From: JACCXG01 sp963785755 | GTDB taxonomy: Bacteria > Acidobacteriota > Vicinamibacteria > Vicinamibacterales > 2-12-FULL-66-21 | Assembly (NCBI GenBank): GCA_963785755.1 | Contig: CAWAXG010000002.1 | Location: 620,001-684,000 of the forward strand | Length of the DNA stretch: 64,000 nucleotides | Direction: 5' to 3' | In this document: positions 53,893-62,937 of the stretch, one piece after another | Position numbering within the stretch: the first letter of the stretch is position 1 | How the letters are laid out: every line of letters starts with the position of its first letter | The notes under the pieces: generated by a model | Told to the model about the DNA's origin: nothing | Database searches by the model: none | Seen by the model: only the letters and a program-made list of their open reading frames with translations | Program-made: the position numbers and the translations under genes

Positions 53893-53930
53893 CGACCCTG
53901 ATCTCGAGGACGGAATCCTCTTGGTTCCTA

Positions 53931-53986
53931 TTCACAGGGAGGACGGGAGGGACGTCGAAAACTTTTCCTCCCGTCCTCCTTGTGAA
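53931..53986. terminator. Near-perfect 20-base inverted repeat, bidirectional terminator
   Basis: The arms TTCACAGGGAGGACGGGAGG (53931-53950) and CCTCCCGTCCTCCTTGTGAA (53967-53986) match at 19 of 20 bases around a 16-base loop. It sits between convergent genes. Further GGTCCTCCCTGTG and CTCCCGTCCTCG phrases follow to 54027. Confidence 0.75.
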
Positions 53987-54030
53987 AGAAGGTCCTCCCT
54001 GTGCAAAGAAACAGAACTCCCGTCCTCGTA

Positions 54031-56078
54031 TCAGAGATACTTCCTGAGCCACCCGAAGACCGCTTCGTGCCACACGCGGCTGTTGTTGGCCTGCAACACC
54101 CAGTGCCCCTCGTCCGGGAACACCAGCGCCTCCGCAGGCACGCCGTTGCGCCGCAGCACGGTGAACATCTGCAGCCCTTGATCGACGGGGACCCGGAAGT
54201 CGAGCTCGTTGGTGATGATCAGCGTCGGCGTCTTGATCTTGTGCGCGTGAAGGTGCGGGGACCACGTCATGTACTGTTCCCGCGCCTTCGCACTCCAGGG
54301 CGGACCGCCGAACTCCCACTCCGTGAACCACAGCTCCTCGGTCGCCATCGCCATCGACTCGAGATTGAACACGCCGTCGTGTGAGACCGCGGCCTTGAAG
54401 CGGTTGCTCCGCCCGAGAATCCAGTTGACCGCGTAACCTCCGTAGCTCGCTCCCGCGATGCCCATCCGCGTGGCATCCGCATACGGCAGCTTCGCGGCGG
54501 CGTTGAACACCGCGTCGAGATCGACCATGACCTTGCCGGCCCAGTCGCCGGTGATCTCGTCGACGAACTTCTGGCCGAATCCGGTCGAGCCGCGCGGATT
54601 CGGCGCGACGATGACCCATCCTTGCGCGGCCCAGAGTGACGGGTTCCAGCGCGTCGACCACGCGTCCTCCCACGCTCCCTGCGGCCCGCCATGAATCAGG
54701 AACACGACCGGATACCGCTTGGCGGCATCGAACTGCGGAGGCTTGATCACCCAGGTACCTGCACGGGTGTCCCGGCCGCGCCCTTGACCGTATGGCTCTC
54801 CGGTCGCGCGAACGCCACGTCGCGCAGCCATGCGGTATTCTCCTGCGTGATCACCTTCTCATTGCCGCCCGCGGCGTCGACCCGGACGAGCTCGGGCGGC
54901 GCGGTCAGCGTCGATCTCGAGAACACTACGAAGCCATCGCCTGGCCTGGCGGCGGAGATCGCTCCCCCTTCCGCGATCCGCTTTGGCGTCCCGCCCCCGG
55001 CCGGCACGACGAACAGGTGCTCGCGGCCGTCCTGCGCGGCGGAGAACCAGACCGATTGGCCGTCCTTCGTCAGCGCGAAGTCGCCAACCGACAGGTCGGG
55101 CATCGTGAAGAGGGTGCGCTTCGCGCCGGTCGATCGATCGTAGGCGTCAAGGTACCAGCGATCGGACTCGAATCCCGGCCGGCGCTGCGCGCGAACGAAG
55201 AGGGTCTTGCCGTCCGGCGAGAACACCGGCTGCAGATCGGCGGCGGCGTTGGTCGTCAGCTTGCGCGCAGTTCCGCCCGCGGCGTCGACGATCCAGACGT
55301 CGTTGTTCGTGGTCCAGGCTTCCTTGTCGTTGCCTTCGCGGCCCGAGACGAACGCCAGCTCGCGGCCGTCCGGCGAAAACGCCATGCCCGCGTCCTCCTG
55401 CTGGACCGGCGGCGCATCGAAATCTCCCGGCGTGACGTCCACGGCGCGGCGTGAGGCGATGTCCGCGACGAGCACATGGTGGCGGATGTTCTCCCGCCAC
55501 TCGTCCCAGTGCCTCGAGAGCAGCCGGGTGAGACGGCGGACCTTGACCGGGTTCTTGTCCGCTTCCTCTTTCTTGCGCTTGTTGCACTCCTCGTCTGCGC
55601 ACTCCGGGTAGACATCCGAGACGAATGCGATCTTCGAGCCGTCCGGAGAAAAGACGAGCGGCGGCAGCACGCCCATGGCGAGGTCCGTCACTCTTCGAAC
55701 GTCCTTGCCGTCCGCGTCGGCGACGTACAGCTGTGCGGTCCCTTCGCGCGTGGAGATGAAGGCGATCCGGCGCCCGTCGGCCGAGAACCGCGGCGTGTTC
55801 TCCGATCGTTCACCGGCAATCAACTCGTGCGGCGTGCCCCCGTCAGCGGGCACACGCCAGATGTCGGCGTTGCGGCGTCCCGATTTCAGGTCCGTGGTCG
55901 TCCGCAAGTAAATGACCGTTCGGCCGTCGGGCGAGAGCTGTGGATCCGCGATGCGGATGGCCGCGAGCAGATCGTCGACAGCCATCGGCCGGCCGCCCTG
56001 CGCTCGAACCGCACACGTCGCGAAGGTCGCCATGAGCAGCGCCATCGCGGACAGAGGGGTTTTCATGCTCGTCATCAT
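54031..56078 (-). CDS. S9 family prolyl oligopeptidase-like serine peptidase (one frameshift)
   Basis: This is an exported peptidase of about 682 residues with signal peptide LSAMALLMATFATCAVRAQ. The N-terminal part is a beta-propeller with repeated FSPDG-type blades (LSPDGRTVIYL, FSADGRRIAFIS, FSPDGSKIAFVSD, FSPDGRELAFVSG, FSPDGKTLFV). The C-terminal hydrolase has GASYGGYAV with the nucleophile Ser, an Asp in NELDFRVP and the His in DEGHWVL. A one-base loss near 54757 separates GTPVQV from TWVIKPPQF. ATG 56078 follows a short GGGGA; ATG 56066 is an alternative. It probably cleaves oligopeptides in the periplasm. A small membrane protein gene precedes it by four bases. Confidence 0.9.
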
Positions 56079-56082
56079 TCCC

Positions 56083-56544
56083 CTACCAGCGGAAAAGCGG
56101 CCGTGCGTTGGGAGTGCCCGGCCAGGGAATCGCGGCGGCAATCGCAATCAGTGCGAGGACGAAGAAAATCGCCACGACCTTGTGCCGGCGACCGTGATCC
56201 TGGATGCGCTGCGCCCGTTTGACGCCGATATGAGACAGGGCGACCCCGACAAGCATCCCGAAGACGTGCTCGACCGCCCAGAAACGGGTCGCATCCACCT
56301 GCATCGCGCCACTGAAATCGGACAATGCCGCGCGGGTGATCGGACTCAGCACGAAGTACAACAGCAGCCCCAGCAGTACCTGGAGGTCCAGGCTGTGCAT
56401 GAACAGCCTGGCAGCCCGATCATCCGCAGGCAGCCACGGCCGGCGGCTGATCGCGCCGGAGATCGCTCGTCCGAGCGCGATGAGCGCGAACACGAGCACC
56501 AACCATCTGAGCCAGGAATGCAAGAACAGCACAGCCGCATACAT
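56083..56544 (-). CDS. Small four-helix membrane protein with conserved histidines
   Basis: This is a 153-residue integral membrane protein. Four hydrophobic helices carry one His each near their ends (FLHSWLRW, LFMHSLDLQ, WAVEHVFGM, ALSHIGVKRA), a pattern that could ligate two hemes as in small b-type cytochromes, although no named family is recognised. ATG 56544 (MYAAVLFLHSW) is preferred over ATG 56553 because a TACAAT hexamer lies seven bases upstream. It is followed within four bases by the S9 peptidase gene. Confidence 0.65.
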   Translation of the reverse strand: MYAAVLFLHSWLRWLVLVFALIALGRAISGAISRRPWLPADDRAARLFMHSLDLQVLLGLLLYFVLSPITRAALSDFSGAMQVDATRFWAVEHVFGMLVGVALSHIGVKRAQRIQDHGRRHKVVAIFFVLALIAIAAAIPWPGTPNARPLFRW

Positions 56545-56551
56545 GAGGACC

Positions 56552-56557
56552 ATTGTA
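56552..56557 (-). promoter_or_regulatory. TACAAT -10, seven bases before ATG 56544
   Basis: The minus-strand hexamer TACAAT is followed by GGTCCTC and ATG. The hexamer matches the -10 consensus at five of six positions; a leaderless or near-leaderless start is implied. Confidence 0.5.
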
Positions 56558-56576
56558 GTAAACCCTGACCGAGCCC

Positions 56577-56666
56577 ACCTGATCCCCTGATCCCCGATCC
56601 CGAAGACACGCCCGAGCCCCGAGTCCCGAGTCCCGAGCAGTCCCGAATCCCGAGTCCCGTCGAGAT
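56577..56666 (+). repeat. CTGATCCCC / CCCGAGTCCCGAG phrase repeat
   Basis: The spacer between the membrane protein and the ABC-2 ATPase holds CTGATCCCCTGATCCCCGATCC followed by GAGCCCCGAGTCCCGAGTCC and CCCGAATCCCGAGTCCCG. The first part is inverted relative to 40972-41024. Confidence 0.85.
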
Positions 56667-56711
56667 GCGAATAAGAGGAACCCCGACGCCGGGAAGGTGT
56701 CCAATGGCTAC

Positions 56712-57476
56712 ATGCTCGAAGCCCGCTCCCTCACCAAGTACTACGCCGCCGTGCCGGCCATCCGCGACGTCAGCTTCAAGCTGGCGCACGGAGGCATCCT
56801 CGGGCTGCTCGGGCCCAACGGTTCGGGAAAATCGACCACGGTGTCGATCCTGACCGGGCTGCTCGAGCCCTCGGGCGGCAGCGTCCTCCTCGACGGTTCG
56901 CCGGTCCGCGACGATCTCCTCCACTACAAGACCCGCGTCGGATACGTGCCGGAAGAGGCGGTCCTCTACACCTATCTGACCGGGCCGGAATACCTGGCAC
57001 TCGTCGGCGGACTGCGCGGCATCCCGCCGCGGCGGCTGAACGAGAAGATCGACGGGTTTCTCCGGCTGTTCGGCCTGCAGGACGACATCCATGCGCCGAT
57101 GTCTGCCTACTCGAAGGGGATGCGCCAGAAAATCCTGATCTCGGCGGCGCTGCTGCACGATCCGAGCATCATCGTGCTCGACGAACCGAATTCCGGACTG
57201 GATGTCACGACGTCACTGGTGCTGCGCCGCCTGGTGCAGCGTCTGGCGGCGGAAGGACGGATGGTGATCTACTCGTCGCACGTGCTCGAGATTGTCGAAC
57301 AGGTCGCCACCGATGTGCTGATTCTCCATGACGGCCACGTCGTCGCCCACGATTCGGTCTCGCGCCTGCGCGAGCTGATGATGCTGTCGTCGCTCGAGGA
57401 GGTCTTCAAGAACCTGGTCATCGCGACCGATCTCGACGGCGTCGCCGCCGATCTCGTCTCGGTCATGAAGGTCTGA
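56712..57476 (+). CDS. ABC-2 exporter ATPase
   Basis: This is a 254-residue ATPase with Walker A GPNGSGKSTT, Q-loop VPEEAVLYTYLTG, signature YSKGMRQKILISAALLHDP, Walker B IIVLDEPNSGLD and the switch His in YSSHVLEIVE. LxARSLTKYY at the start and the fold resemble the CcmA/DrrA group that partners ABC-2 permeases. ATG 56712 fits homologues; GTG 56697 is an alternative. The permease gene starts two bases after its stop. Confidence 0.93.
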   Translation: MLEARSLTKYYAAVPAIRDVSFKLAHGGILGLLGPNGSGKSTTVSILTGLLEPSGGSVLLDGSPVRDDLLHYKTRVGYVPEEAVLYTYLTGPEYLALVGGLRGIPPRRLNEKIDGFLRLFGLQDDIHAPMSAYSKGMRQKILISAALLHDPSIIVLDEPNSGLDVTTSLVLRRLVQRLAAEGRMVIYSSHVLEIVEQVATDVLILHDGHVVAHDSVSRLRELMMLSSLEEVFKNLVIATDLDGVAADLVSVMKV

Positions 57477-57477
57477 C

Positions 57478-59196
57478 GTGCTGAGCCAGACGCGGCTGCT
57501 GGCCCGGACGTTCTTCTCGCGGATGTTCGAGAGCGATCTGATGCCCGAGGGCCTGCCTCAGGTCCAGCTCATGCTCTGGGGAACCCTTCTCGCCGCAACG
57601 CCAACCACTGGCTATCCTCTGCTCATTCGCCATCCAGTCTTCGATTCGGATCGCATCATCCTGATCACCCTGACGATGGTCGCGATCGGTTTCGTGGCGC
57701 TGATCATCTGGGATGGCGTGTTTCCGGATCGCCGGGACGTACGCATCCTCGGCCCGCTGCCGATCGCAAACCACCGGTTCGTGTTCGCCAGGCTGACCGC
57801 GCTCGGACAGGTCTTCCTGCTGTTCGCGGCGCCGGTGTGCATCCCGCAGGCGATCATGATCGCAATGATCGCCGCCGGCTACGGCGGCCCGATTGGCCGC
57901 ATTCACGGCACCGCGGCACACTTCGTCACCGTCACGCTCGCCGCCACGTTCGTCTTCAGCTTGCTCATCGCGGTTCAGTGTCTGCTGCTGCTGGCGTTCG
58001 GCCGCCGCGCCGCGCAATCCGCGTCGATGGCCTTCCAGGTGCTGTTCGCGGTCGGTCTCGTGCAGATGCTGGTATTCCTCGGCGAGATGGGACGCGTGCT
58101 CGGCGCCGCCAGCGCAGGACAAGGACTCGGCCTGGCCGTGTTCCTGCCGCCGACGTGGTTTCTCGGGCTTCACGGGGTGTTGACCGGCAGCGACCATGCC
58201 CTGGCGCAGCCGCTGGCGCGCCTCGCCATCGGCGGCAACATCGTGGCGGTACTGCTTGCCGTCGGGCTCTACGCCTCCACGTATTCCCATCTGTCCCGGC
58301 GCGCGCTCGAAGGGCCGGCGCCGCGTGGCTGGCGGCCGCGCCACGTGGCGGTCGCGAGCGGTCTGCTCAACCGGCGGACCGGCTTCAACTCACCACTCAG
58401 GAGGGCGATCCGGCAGTTCGCGGTTCGAACGCTCGTCAGAAGCCGCACCCATCGCATGATGCTGGCGGTCTACGGCGGCATCGCGCTGGCGCTCGTCGTG
58501 TCATCGGCCGCTTCGGTCGCCATGCGCGACAACGGCGCGGGGCTGTGGCGGCCGGGGATCGCGATGCTGTCCATGCCGCTGATCCTGCAGTTCCTGCTGC
58601 TCGTCGGCCTTCGCGTGATCACCGCGGTACCGTCGGAACCGAAAGGACGCTGGGCGTTTCGCGCGGGCGAGCCGGCCGACCGCCACGAAGCGGTCTCCGC
58701 CACGCGCGACACGATGCTGGTGACCGTCGTCCTGCCGACGGCGATTCTCGCGCTGGCGCAGGGAGTGACGTTCTGGGGAATCTGGCCGGGGGTGAGCCAC
58801 GGCGCGTTCGTCCTGGTGATCGGCACGCTGTTCAGCGAGCTGCTGGTCTCGCGAACGGCGAAGCTGCCGTTCGCCTGCACCTACTTCCCGGGCAAGTCCC
58901 GCGTGTTTACCTTATGGCCGTTGTACCTGATCGCCTTCTTCTCCTACACGGTCTTCCTCGCCGCGATCGAAAGCGGCCTGCTGACCCGGCCCGGGAAGTT
59001 CATCATCTTCTGCCTGTGCGCGATTCTTGCCACACGGCTGCTCGCCCTGTACCGGCGCTTTTCGCTGGCGGCCTTGCCCGCCCTCCTGTTCGAAGAGGAG
59101 GATCCCGACGCGATCTTCGAGGGCTTCAATCTGAGTGAGGGCCTCGCGGCAGCGCCGAAGACGGTCGGGGACAGCCTGGCGCCGGTGAGGGAATGA
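57478..59196 (+). CDS. Large ABC-2-type permease
   Basis: This is an intact 572-residue membrane protein with about twelve hydrophobic helices in two blocks (residues 30-270 and 325-545). LGPLPIANHRFVFARL and the RAIRQFAVRTLVRSRTHRMMLAVYGG linker are notable. It begins with GTG directly after the ATPase gene. Together they form an exporter of unknown substrate, possibly a lipid, polysaccharide or drug. The acidic C-terminal tail (LFEEEDPDAIFEGF) is cytoplasmic. Confidence 0.85.
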   Translation: MLSQTRLLARTFFSRMFESDLMPEGLPQVQLMLWGTLLAATPTTGYPLLIRHPVFDSDRIILITLTMVAIGFVALIIWDGVFPDRRDVRILGPLPIANHRFVFARLTALGQVFLLFAAPVCIPQAIMIAMIAAGYGGPIGRIHGTAAHFVTVTLAATFVFSLLIAVQCLLLLAFGRRAAQSASMAFQVLFAVGLVQMLVFLGEMGRVLGAASAGQGLGLAVFLPPTWFLGLHGVLTGSDHALAQPLARLAIGGNIVAVLLAVGLYASTYSHLSRRALEGPAPRGWRPRHVAVASGLLNRRTGFNSPLRRAIRQFAVRTLVRSRTHRMMLAVYGGIALALVVSSAASVAMRDNGAGLWRPGIAMLSMPLILQFLLLVGLRVITAVPSEPKGRWAFRAGEPADRHEAVSATRDTMLVTVVLPTAILALAQGVTFWGIWPGVSHGAFVLVIGTLFSELLVSRTAKLPFACTYFPGKSRVFTLWPLYLIAFFSYTVFLAAIESGLLTRPGKFIIFCLCAILATRLLALYRRFSLAALPALLFEEEDPDAIFEGFNLSEGLAAAPKTVGDSLAPVRE

Positions 59197-59220
59197 GTCA
59201 GGGAGTGACCAGGTGTGAGC

Positions 59221-59318
59221 CCTTGGGAGTTGGAGGTTGGGAGTTGGAGTTCTCACTGCTGCGTTTCTCGGCACCCTGTTAAGTCCAGACTCCCGTCCTC
59301 CCTTCCTCCCTGTGAATA
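59221..59318 (+). repeat. TTGGGAGTTGGAGG and CCCGTCCTCCC phrase repeats
   Basis: The first half of this spacer holds TTGGGAGTTGGAGGTTGGGA and GTTGGAGTT. The second half holds CTCCCGTCCTCCCTTCCTCC and CTGTGAAT, which belong to the family at 53931-54027. The TTGGGAGTTGG family is found inverted at 60296-60312 on the other side of the VWFA gene. Confidence 0.8.
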
Positions 59319-59319
59319 A

Positions 59320-60240
59320 TCACGGCTTGCCCCGAATCACGCTCCGCGTCCTCACGGTCACTCCCTTCCTCAACACCTTCACTTCGATCTCGCGAAGGTC
59401 GGCGCTGCGCTGGACGGGCGGGTTCGCGATCCCGAGCATGTAGTAGCTCCCCGTTTCGCGCCAGATCCGATCGGCCGGGCCGCGAAAATCATTCGTGTTC
59501 ATGAACGCATGGCCGCCGGTCTCGCGCGCGAATCCGTTCTCGCCGCCGAAGTATCCGGTCGGGCCGGCGCCCAGGCCGGCGGGATCGATCACGTAGAGCG
59601 TCGTATACGCCGAGCCCATCGCGCGCATCGCTGAGACCCACAACGGACCGAGATCGCGCTGGCCCGGCGGCGGCAGTGGCGTGTCGAACAGCCAGCCGGC
59701 GCCGATCGCGACGATCGTCTTGCGTCGATCGGAGACCTCGGTCAGCTGGCGCGTGATGTCGGTCACCATCTGCAGCACATGTTCACCTGCATCCTCGATG
59801 CGAAACGGGAATGGCTGCGGGTTGTAGCTGTCGATGGCGCGCCGCAGCTGCATTCGATCGTCGGTGAGCTGCATCACACCGCCATTGAGCGGGACGATCG
59901 CCATCCGGTCGCCGGGCGCCAGCCGATCGACCAGCAGCCGCGCCGCTTCCCTCACCCTGGGCACGAGCACCGGAGGAACCGACGCGTTGTCGAGAATCAC
60001 CACCACAGTACGGCTGAGACCGCTCTCGGGTGTGACCGCGACGACGTCGGTGATCGGAATGCGATAGCCGCTGATCCAGACCTCGAACTCCTTCGGCGTC
60101 AGGTCGGTCACCGGCGCATCGTGACGCCCTTCCGTGGTGACGTCGATCCACAACTCGGCTCGCGCGGGCGGCGCAGGAGTCCGCGGCTGAGACTGCGCGG
60201 CGATCGTGCTGAGCGCAACGGCGAAGAGCAAGCTGTGCAT
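59320..60240 (-). CDS. Secreted VWFA-related protein of acidobacterial type (short form)
   Basis: This is a 306-residue exported protein. After the signal (LLFAVALSTIAAQS) comes the acidobacterial VWFA-related domain: LTPKEFEVWISGYRIPITDV, VVVILDNASVPP, LAPGDRMAIVPLNGG, KTIVAIGAGWLFDTP, LYVIDPAGLGAG and GGHAFMNTNDF. Then YYMLGIANP and a C-terminal strand (LREIEVKVLRKGVTVRTR) close the fold. It has the same domain order as the larger protein at 38200-40008 but lacks the C-terminal Ig-like half. Function unknown. It is bracketed by TTGGGAGTTGG repeats. Confidence 0.85.
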   Translation of the reverse strand: MHSLLFAVALSTIAAQSQPRTPAPPARAELWIDVTTEGRHDAPVTDLTPKEFEVWISGYRIPITDVVAVTPESGLSRTVVVILDNASVPPVLVPRVREAARLLVDRLAPGDRMAIVPLNGGVMQLTDDRMQLRRAIDSYNPQPFPFRIEDAGEHVLQMVTDITRQLTEVSDRRKTIVAIGAGWLFDTPLPPPGQRDLGPLWVSAMRAMGSAYTTLYVIDPAGLGAGPTGYFGGENGFARETGGHAFMNTNDFRGPADRIWRETGSYYMLGIANPPVQRSADLREIEVKVLRKGVTVRTRSVIRGKP

Positions 60241-60537
60241 TGGAGTGAATCCGGTAATCGAGCAGGGCTGGCTACCGGCGAGTCTACTGCAACTCGTCAA
60301 CTCCCAACCTCCCCGCCGTCGCGCGCAGAAAGTCGACGCGCGCTCTGGCGAGGCCTCGCCGGAGCTTGTCGCTCGCGTCTGGAGTGCGACAAGCGAAGGC
60401 GGGCAACTTCCAACTCCCAAAGGCGCACCGCTCGTACCGATCTGGCTGAAAGCCGATGCAATGGGGCAGGCCGTTGCGACTTTCACCCGGCTGCGTCGAA
60501 CCGATCGCTTTGGGAGTTGGAGTTTGACAGCGTCAGC
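60241..60537. repeat. Spacer with CAACTCCCAA / TTGGGAGTTGG repeats
   Basis: No gene is visible. Phrases CAACTCCCAACCTCC (60299-60313), CAACTTCCAACTCCCAAAGG (about 60404-60423) and TTGGGAGTTGGAGTTTGAC (about 60510-60529) occur in both orientations. Between them, GCGAGGCCTCGCCGGAGC and GCGACAAGCGAAGGCGGG resemble the REP-like elements elsewhere in the window. Confidence 0.7.
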
Positions 60538-61317
60538 TCACCCGAGAGCCACCCACACGCCAAGCGCGACAACCCAGCCCGCGAGCGCGTCGGCGGCATA
60601 GTGATAGCGGCCGAGGACCGCACCGGCTGAAATCAGGGCCGCACTGACCGCGACGTATGCCACGTAGGGCCACGGGGCGCCGATGACGAGCAGCGCGGCG
60701 GCGAGCGCTTCTGCGGCGTGGCCGCTCGGGAAGGTGTTGACCTGGATGCTGGCCGTGCCGAGCACGCGCAGATTGAGCCGCCGGAGGCGGGCGATCCAGG
60801 GGTCGGCCGTTCGAAGGGCGCGCGGCGGCCGCGTCTGGATCCAGGGGAGGAATGCGAAGCAGACGAAGTCGGTGACGAGGATCACCGTCCAGAACCGCTC
60901 CGGATCGGGCGCGGCGCTGCCGAACTGATGGATGGCGAACGCGACGGGGATCAGCGGATACACGCCGAGATAGGCGAGCTCCAGCAGCTCGGCGATCGAG
61001 CGCGGCGTCGCCGCGGCGGCGCGATCGACGGCGAGCGCGCGATCGAGCTCCTCCAGCGCGCGTTCCGCCCGCGGCATGGGAGCCGCGAACAGGAGTCCGC
61101 TGGACCAGTAGCCGAGCAGCAGCAGAATCAGGGGCAGAATCCAATCGTGGAGCAGGACGACGTGCGGCAGATAGTGCGCCACGAGCGCGAGCGCGATTCC
61201 GGCTGCCGATCCCGCCGTCGCCAGCAACCGGCGGCGCGGCGGCAGACCGGGAACCAGCGGCGCAACCACCATCACGTACACGAAGAACGCGATGCTGGCG
61301 GCTATCCAGTCGAGCAT
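60538..61317 (-). CDS. PAP2-family membrane phosphatase
   Basis: This is a 259-residue membrane protein with about six helices. The PAP2 motifs NTFPSGHAAEALA (SGH) and GRYHYAADALAGW (catalytic His and Asp) are clear. The first motif (KxxxxxxRP) is not obvious; RPPRALRTADPWIARLRRLNLRVLG may substitute. Such enzymes dephosphorylate undecaprenyl pyrophosphate, phosphatidate or sphingolipid-type substrates. ATG 61317 overlaps the stop of the upstream hydrolase (ATGA). Confidence 0.85.
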   Translation of the reverse strand: MLDWIAASIAFFVYVMVVAPLVPGLPPRRRLLATAGSAAGIALALVAHYLPHVVLLHDWILPLILLLLGYWSSGLLFAAPMPRAERALEELDRALAVDRAAAATPRSIAELLELAYLGVYPLIPVAFAIHQFGSAAPDPERFWTVILVTDFVCFAFLPWIQTRPPRALRTADPWIARLRRLNLRVLGTASIQVNTFPSGHAAEALAAALLVIGAPWPYVAYVAVSAALISAGAVLGRYHYAADALAGWVVALGVWVALG

Positions 61318-62144
61318 CACCGGCTCTCGGCGGGCGGCTTGGGGACGCTGGCGACGAACTGATCGATCGATCGCCAATAGAGATCCGGGGCGGCGACGTG
61401 CAGATCGTTGTGGTCGGCGCCAGGAATCGTCACGAACACGCCTCGCGCCGATTTCGCATCGGCGAAGACCTGACGCCCCAGGCTGATCGGGATGATGCTG
61501 TCGGCATCGCCGTGGATCACGAGCAGAGGTCCGTCATAGTCGGCGATGAACCTGGACGTCGCGAAGCGGTACGAGGACAGAAAACTGAGCAGCCACATGA
61601 CCGGATTCGATCGCAGCACGGAGCGCGCGTCCGGCATCGGGCTCTCCAGCACCAGCGCGCTCGGACGCAGGACCGACAGCGTCGACGCCGCGACCGGGCT
61701 CCCAATCGAGCGTCCCCAGTAAAGGACCGGGACGCCGGGCCGGCGCAACCGTTGCGCGAATTCATTCACTGTGGCCGCCGCATCACGATAGATGCCGGTT
61801 TCACTCGGCGTACCGGTACTTGCGCCATAGCCGCGATAGTCGACGGCCAGCACGCTGAACCCCCGTCGCCGCAGTTCCACGATGACGTCCATCCAGAGCG
61901 ACAGATTGCCGCCGTTGCCGTGCCAGAACACGACCTGCGCGCGGGGTTCGGGGTGTTCCAGCCACCATCCGTGCAGCGTCTCGCCATCCTGTGTCTGAAT
62001 GCGTAAATCGACGTAAGACAGGCTCACCGCCGCGGGGGTCTCCTGAACACCGGGGCTCGGAAAGAAGGCCATCCGCGGCTCGAGCCAGATGACGAGCACC
62101 TTGAGCAGGACCAGGCCGACAAGGAGCAGGACGATGGTCGACAT
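61317..62144 (-). CDS. Membrane-anchored alpha/beta hydrolase
   Basis: This is a 275-residue serine hydrolase of the ABHD13/17-like group. One N-terminal helix (TIVLLLVGLVLLKVLVIWL) anchors it. FWHGNGGNLS forms the oxyanion region, YWGRSIGSPVA holds the nucleophile Ser, LLVIHGDADSIIP the Asp and GADHNDL the His. ATG 62144 is placed just before the membrane helix; longer in-frame starts lack conservation. It is translationally coupled to the PAP2 gene, which suggests lipid or lipid-linked substrates. Confidence 0.88.
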   Translation of the reverse strand: MSTIVLLLVGLVLLKVLVIWLEPRMAFFPSPGVQETPAAVSLSYVDLRIQTQDGETLHGWWLEHPEPRAQVVFWHGNGGNLSLWMDVIVELRRRGFSVLAVDYRGYGASTGTPSETGIYRDAAATVNEFAQRLRRPGVPVLYWGRSIGSPVAASTLSVLRPSALVLESPMPDARSVLRSNPVMWLLSFLSSYRFATSRFIADYDGPLLVIHGDADSIIPISLGRQVFADAKSARGVFVTIPGADHNDLHVAAPDLYWRSIDQFVASVPKPPAESR

Positions 62145-62215
62145 TCGAATGACTGGCAGACGCACTCGGATACTATTGCTCAACGGCACGTCACACACAC
62201 GTCTCCCTTCCAATC

Positions 62216-62886
62216 TTGACACTCGACCTGATCGTCTTCGACCTTGACGGCACCCTCATCGACTCACGTCGCGATCTCGCCGACGCGACCAACGCGCTCA
62301 TCGTGGAGCTTGGCGGAACGGCGTTGCGCGAAGAGGAAGTGACGGCGATGGTAGGCGAAGGTGCCGCGGTGCTGGTGCGGCGGGCGCTGGCGGCGGCGGG
62401 CCTGGACCGCGTGCCGCCGTCGCGCTCGAGCGGTTCCTCGCCCACTATGACCAGCGGTTGACCGTGCATACGCGGCCTTACGCCGGCATTCCTGAGGCCC
62501 TGGACGCTCTGCGGCAACGGAAATGTGCGCTCGCCGTGTTGACCAACAAACCGCAACGGCCTACGCAAGTGATACTCGAGCGGCTGGATCTCGATCGCTG
62601 GTTCACTGACGTTGTCGGCGGCGACACCGAAGCGGGACGCAAGCCGCAACCCAACGGCCTGCTGAAGATCATCGCGCGCGCGGGCGCGTCGCCGGATTCG
62701 ACAGTCCTCGTCGGGGACTCGCCGATCGACCTTCAGACCGCCAGAGCCGCCGGCACGCGCATCTGCCTTGCCCGATATGGATTCGGCTACCGATTCGGAC
62801 ACGAGTCGTTCCGGGGGGATGAGCTGTTCGTCGACGCTCCGTCAGAGCTGCCGGGGGTGTTGGCTGATTCGAGAAGGCACTGTTAA
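62216..62886 (+). CDS. gph: HAD-family phosphatase, phosphoglycolate phosphatase-like (one frameshift)
   Basis: This is a HAD hydrolase of about 223 residues. VFDLDGTLIDSRRDLADATNALI holds the nucleophile Asp and DGT motif. The cap helices follow (VGEGAAVLVRRALAAAGLD), then CALAVLTNKPQRP (motif II), GGDTEAGRKPQPNGL (motif III Lys) and VLVGDSPIDLQTARAAG (motif IV). One base is lost near 62415 (DRVPP then AVALERFLAHYDQRL). TTG at 62216 is the only reasonable start. It would remove 2-phosphoglycolate arising from DNA repair. It is divergent from the hydrolase. Confidence 0.88.
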
Positions 62887-62937
62887 AGGGCAAGGGGCAA
62901 GGACAACGGCAGGAACAAAGAGGCGACTTGGTACTGG

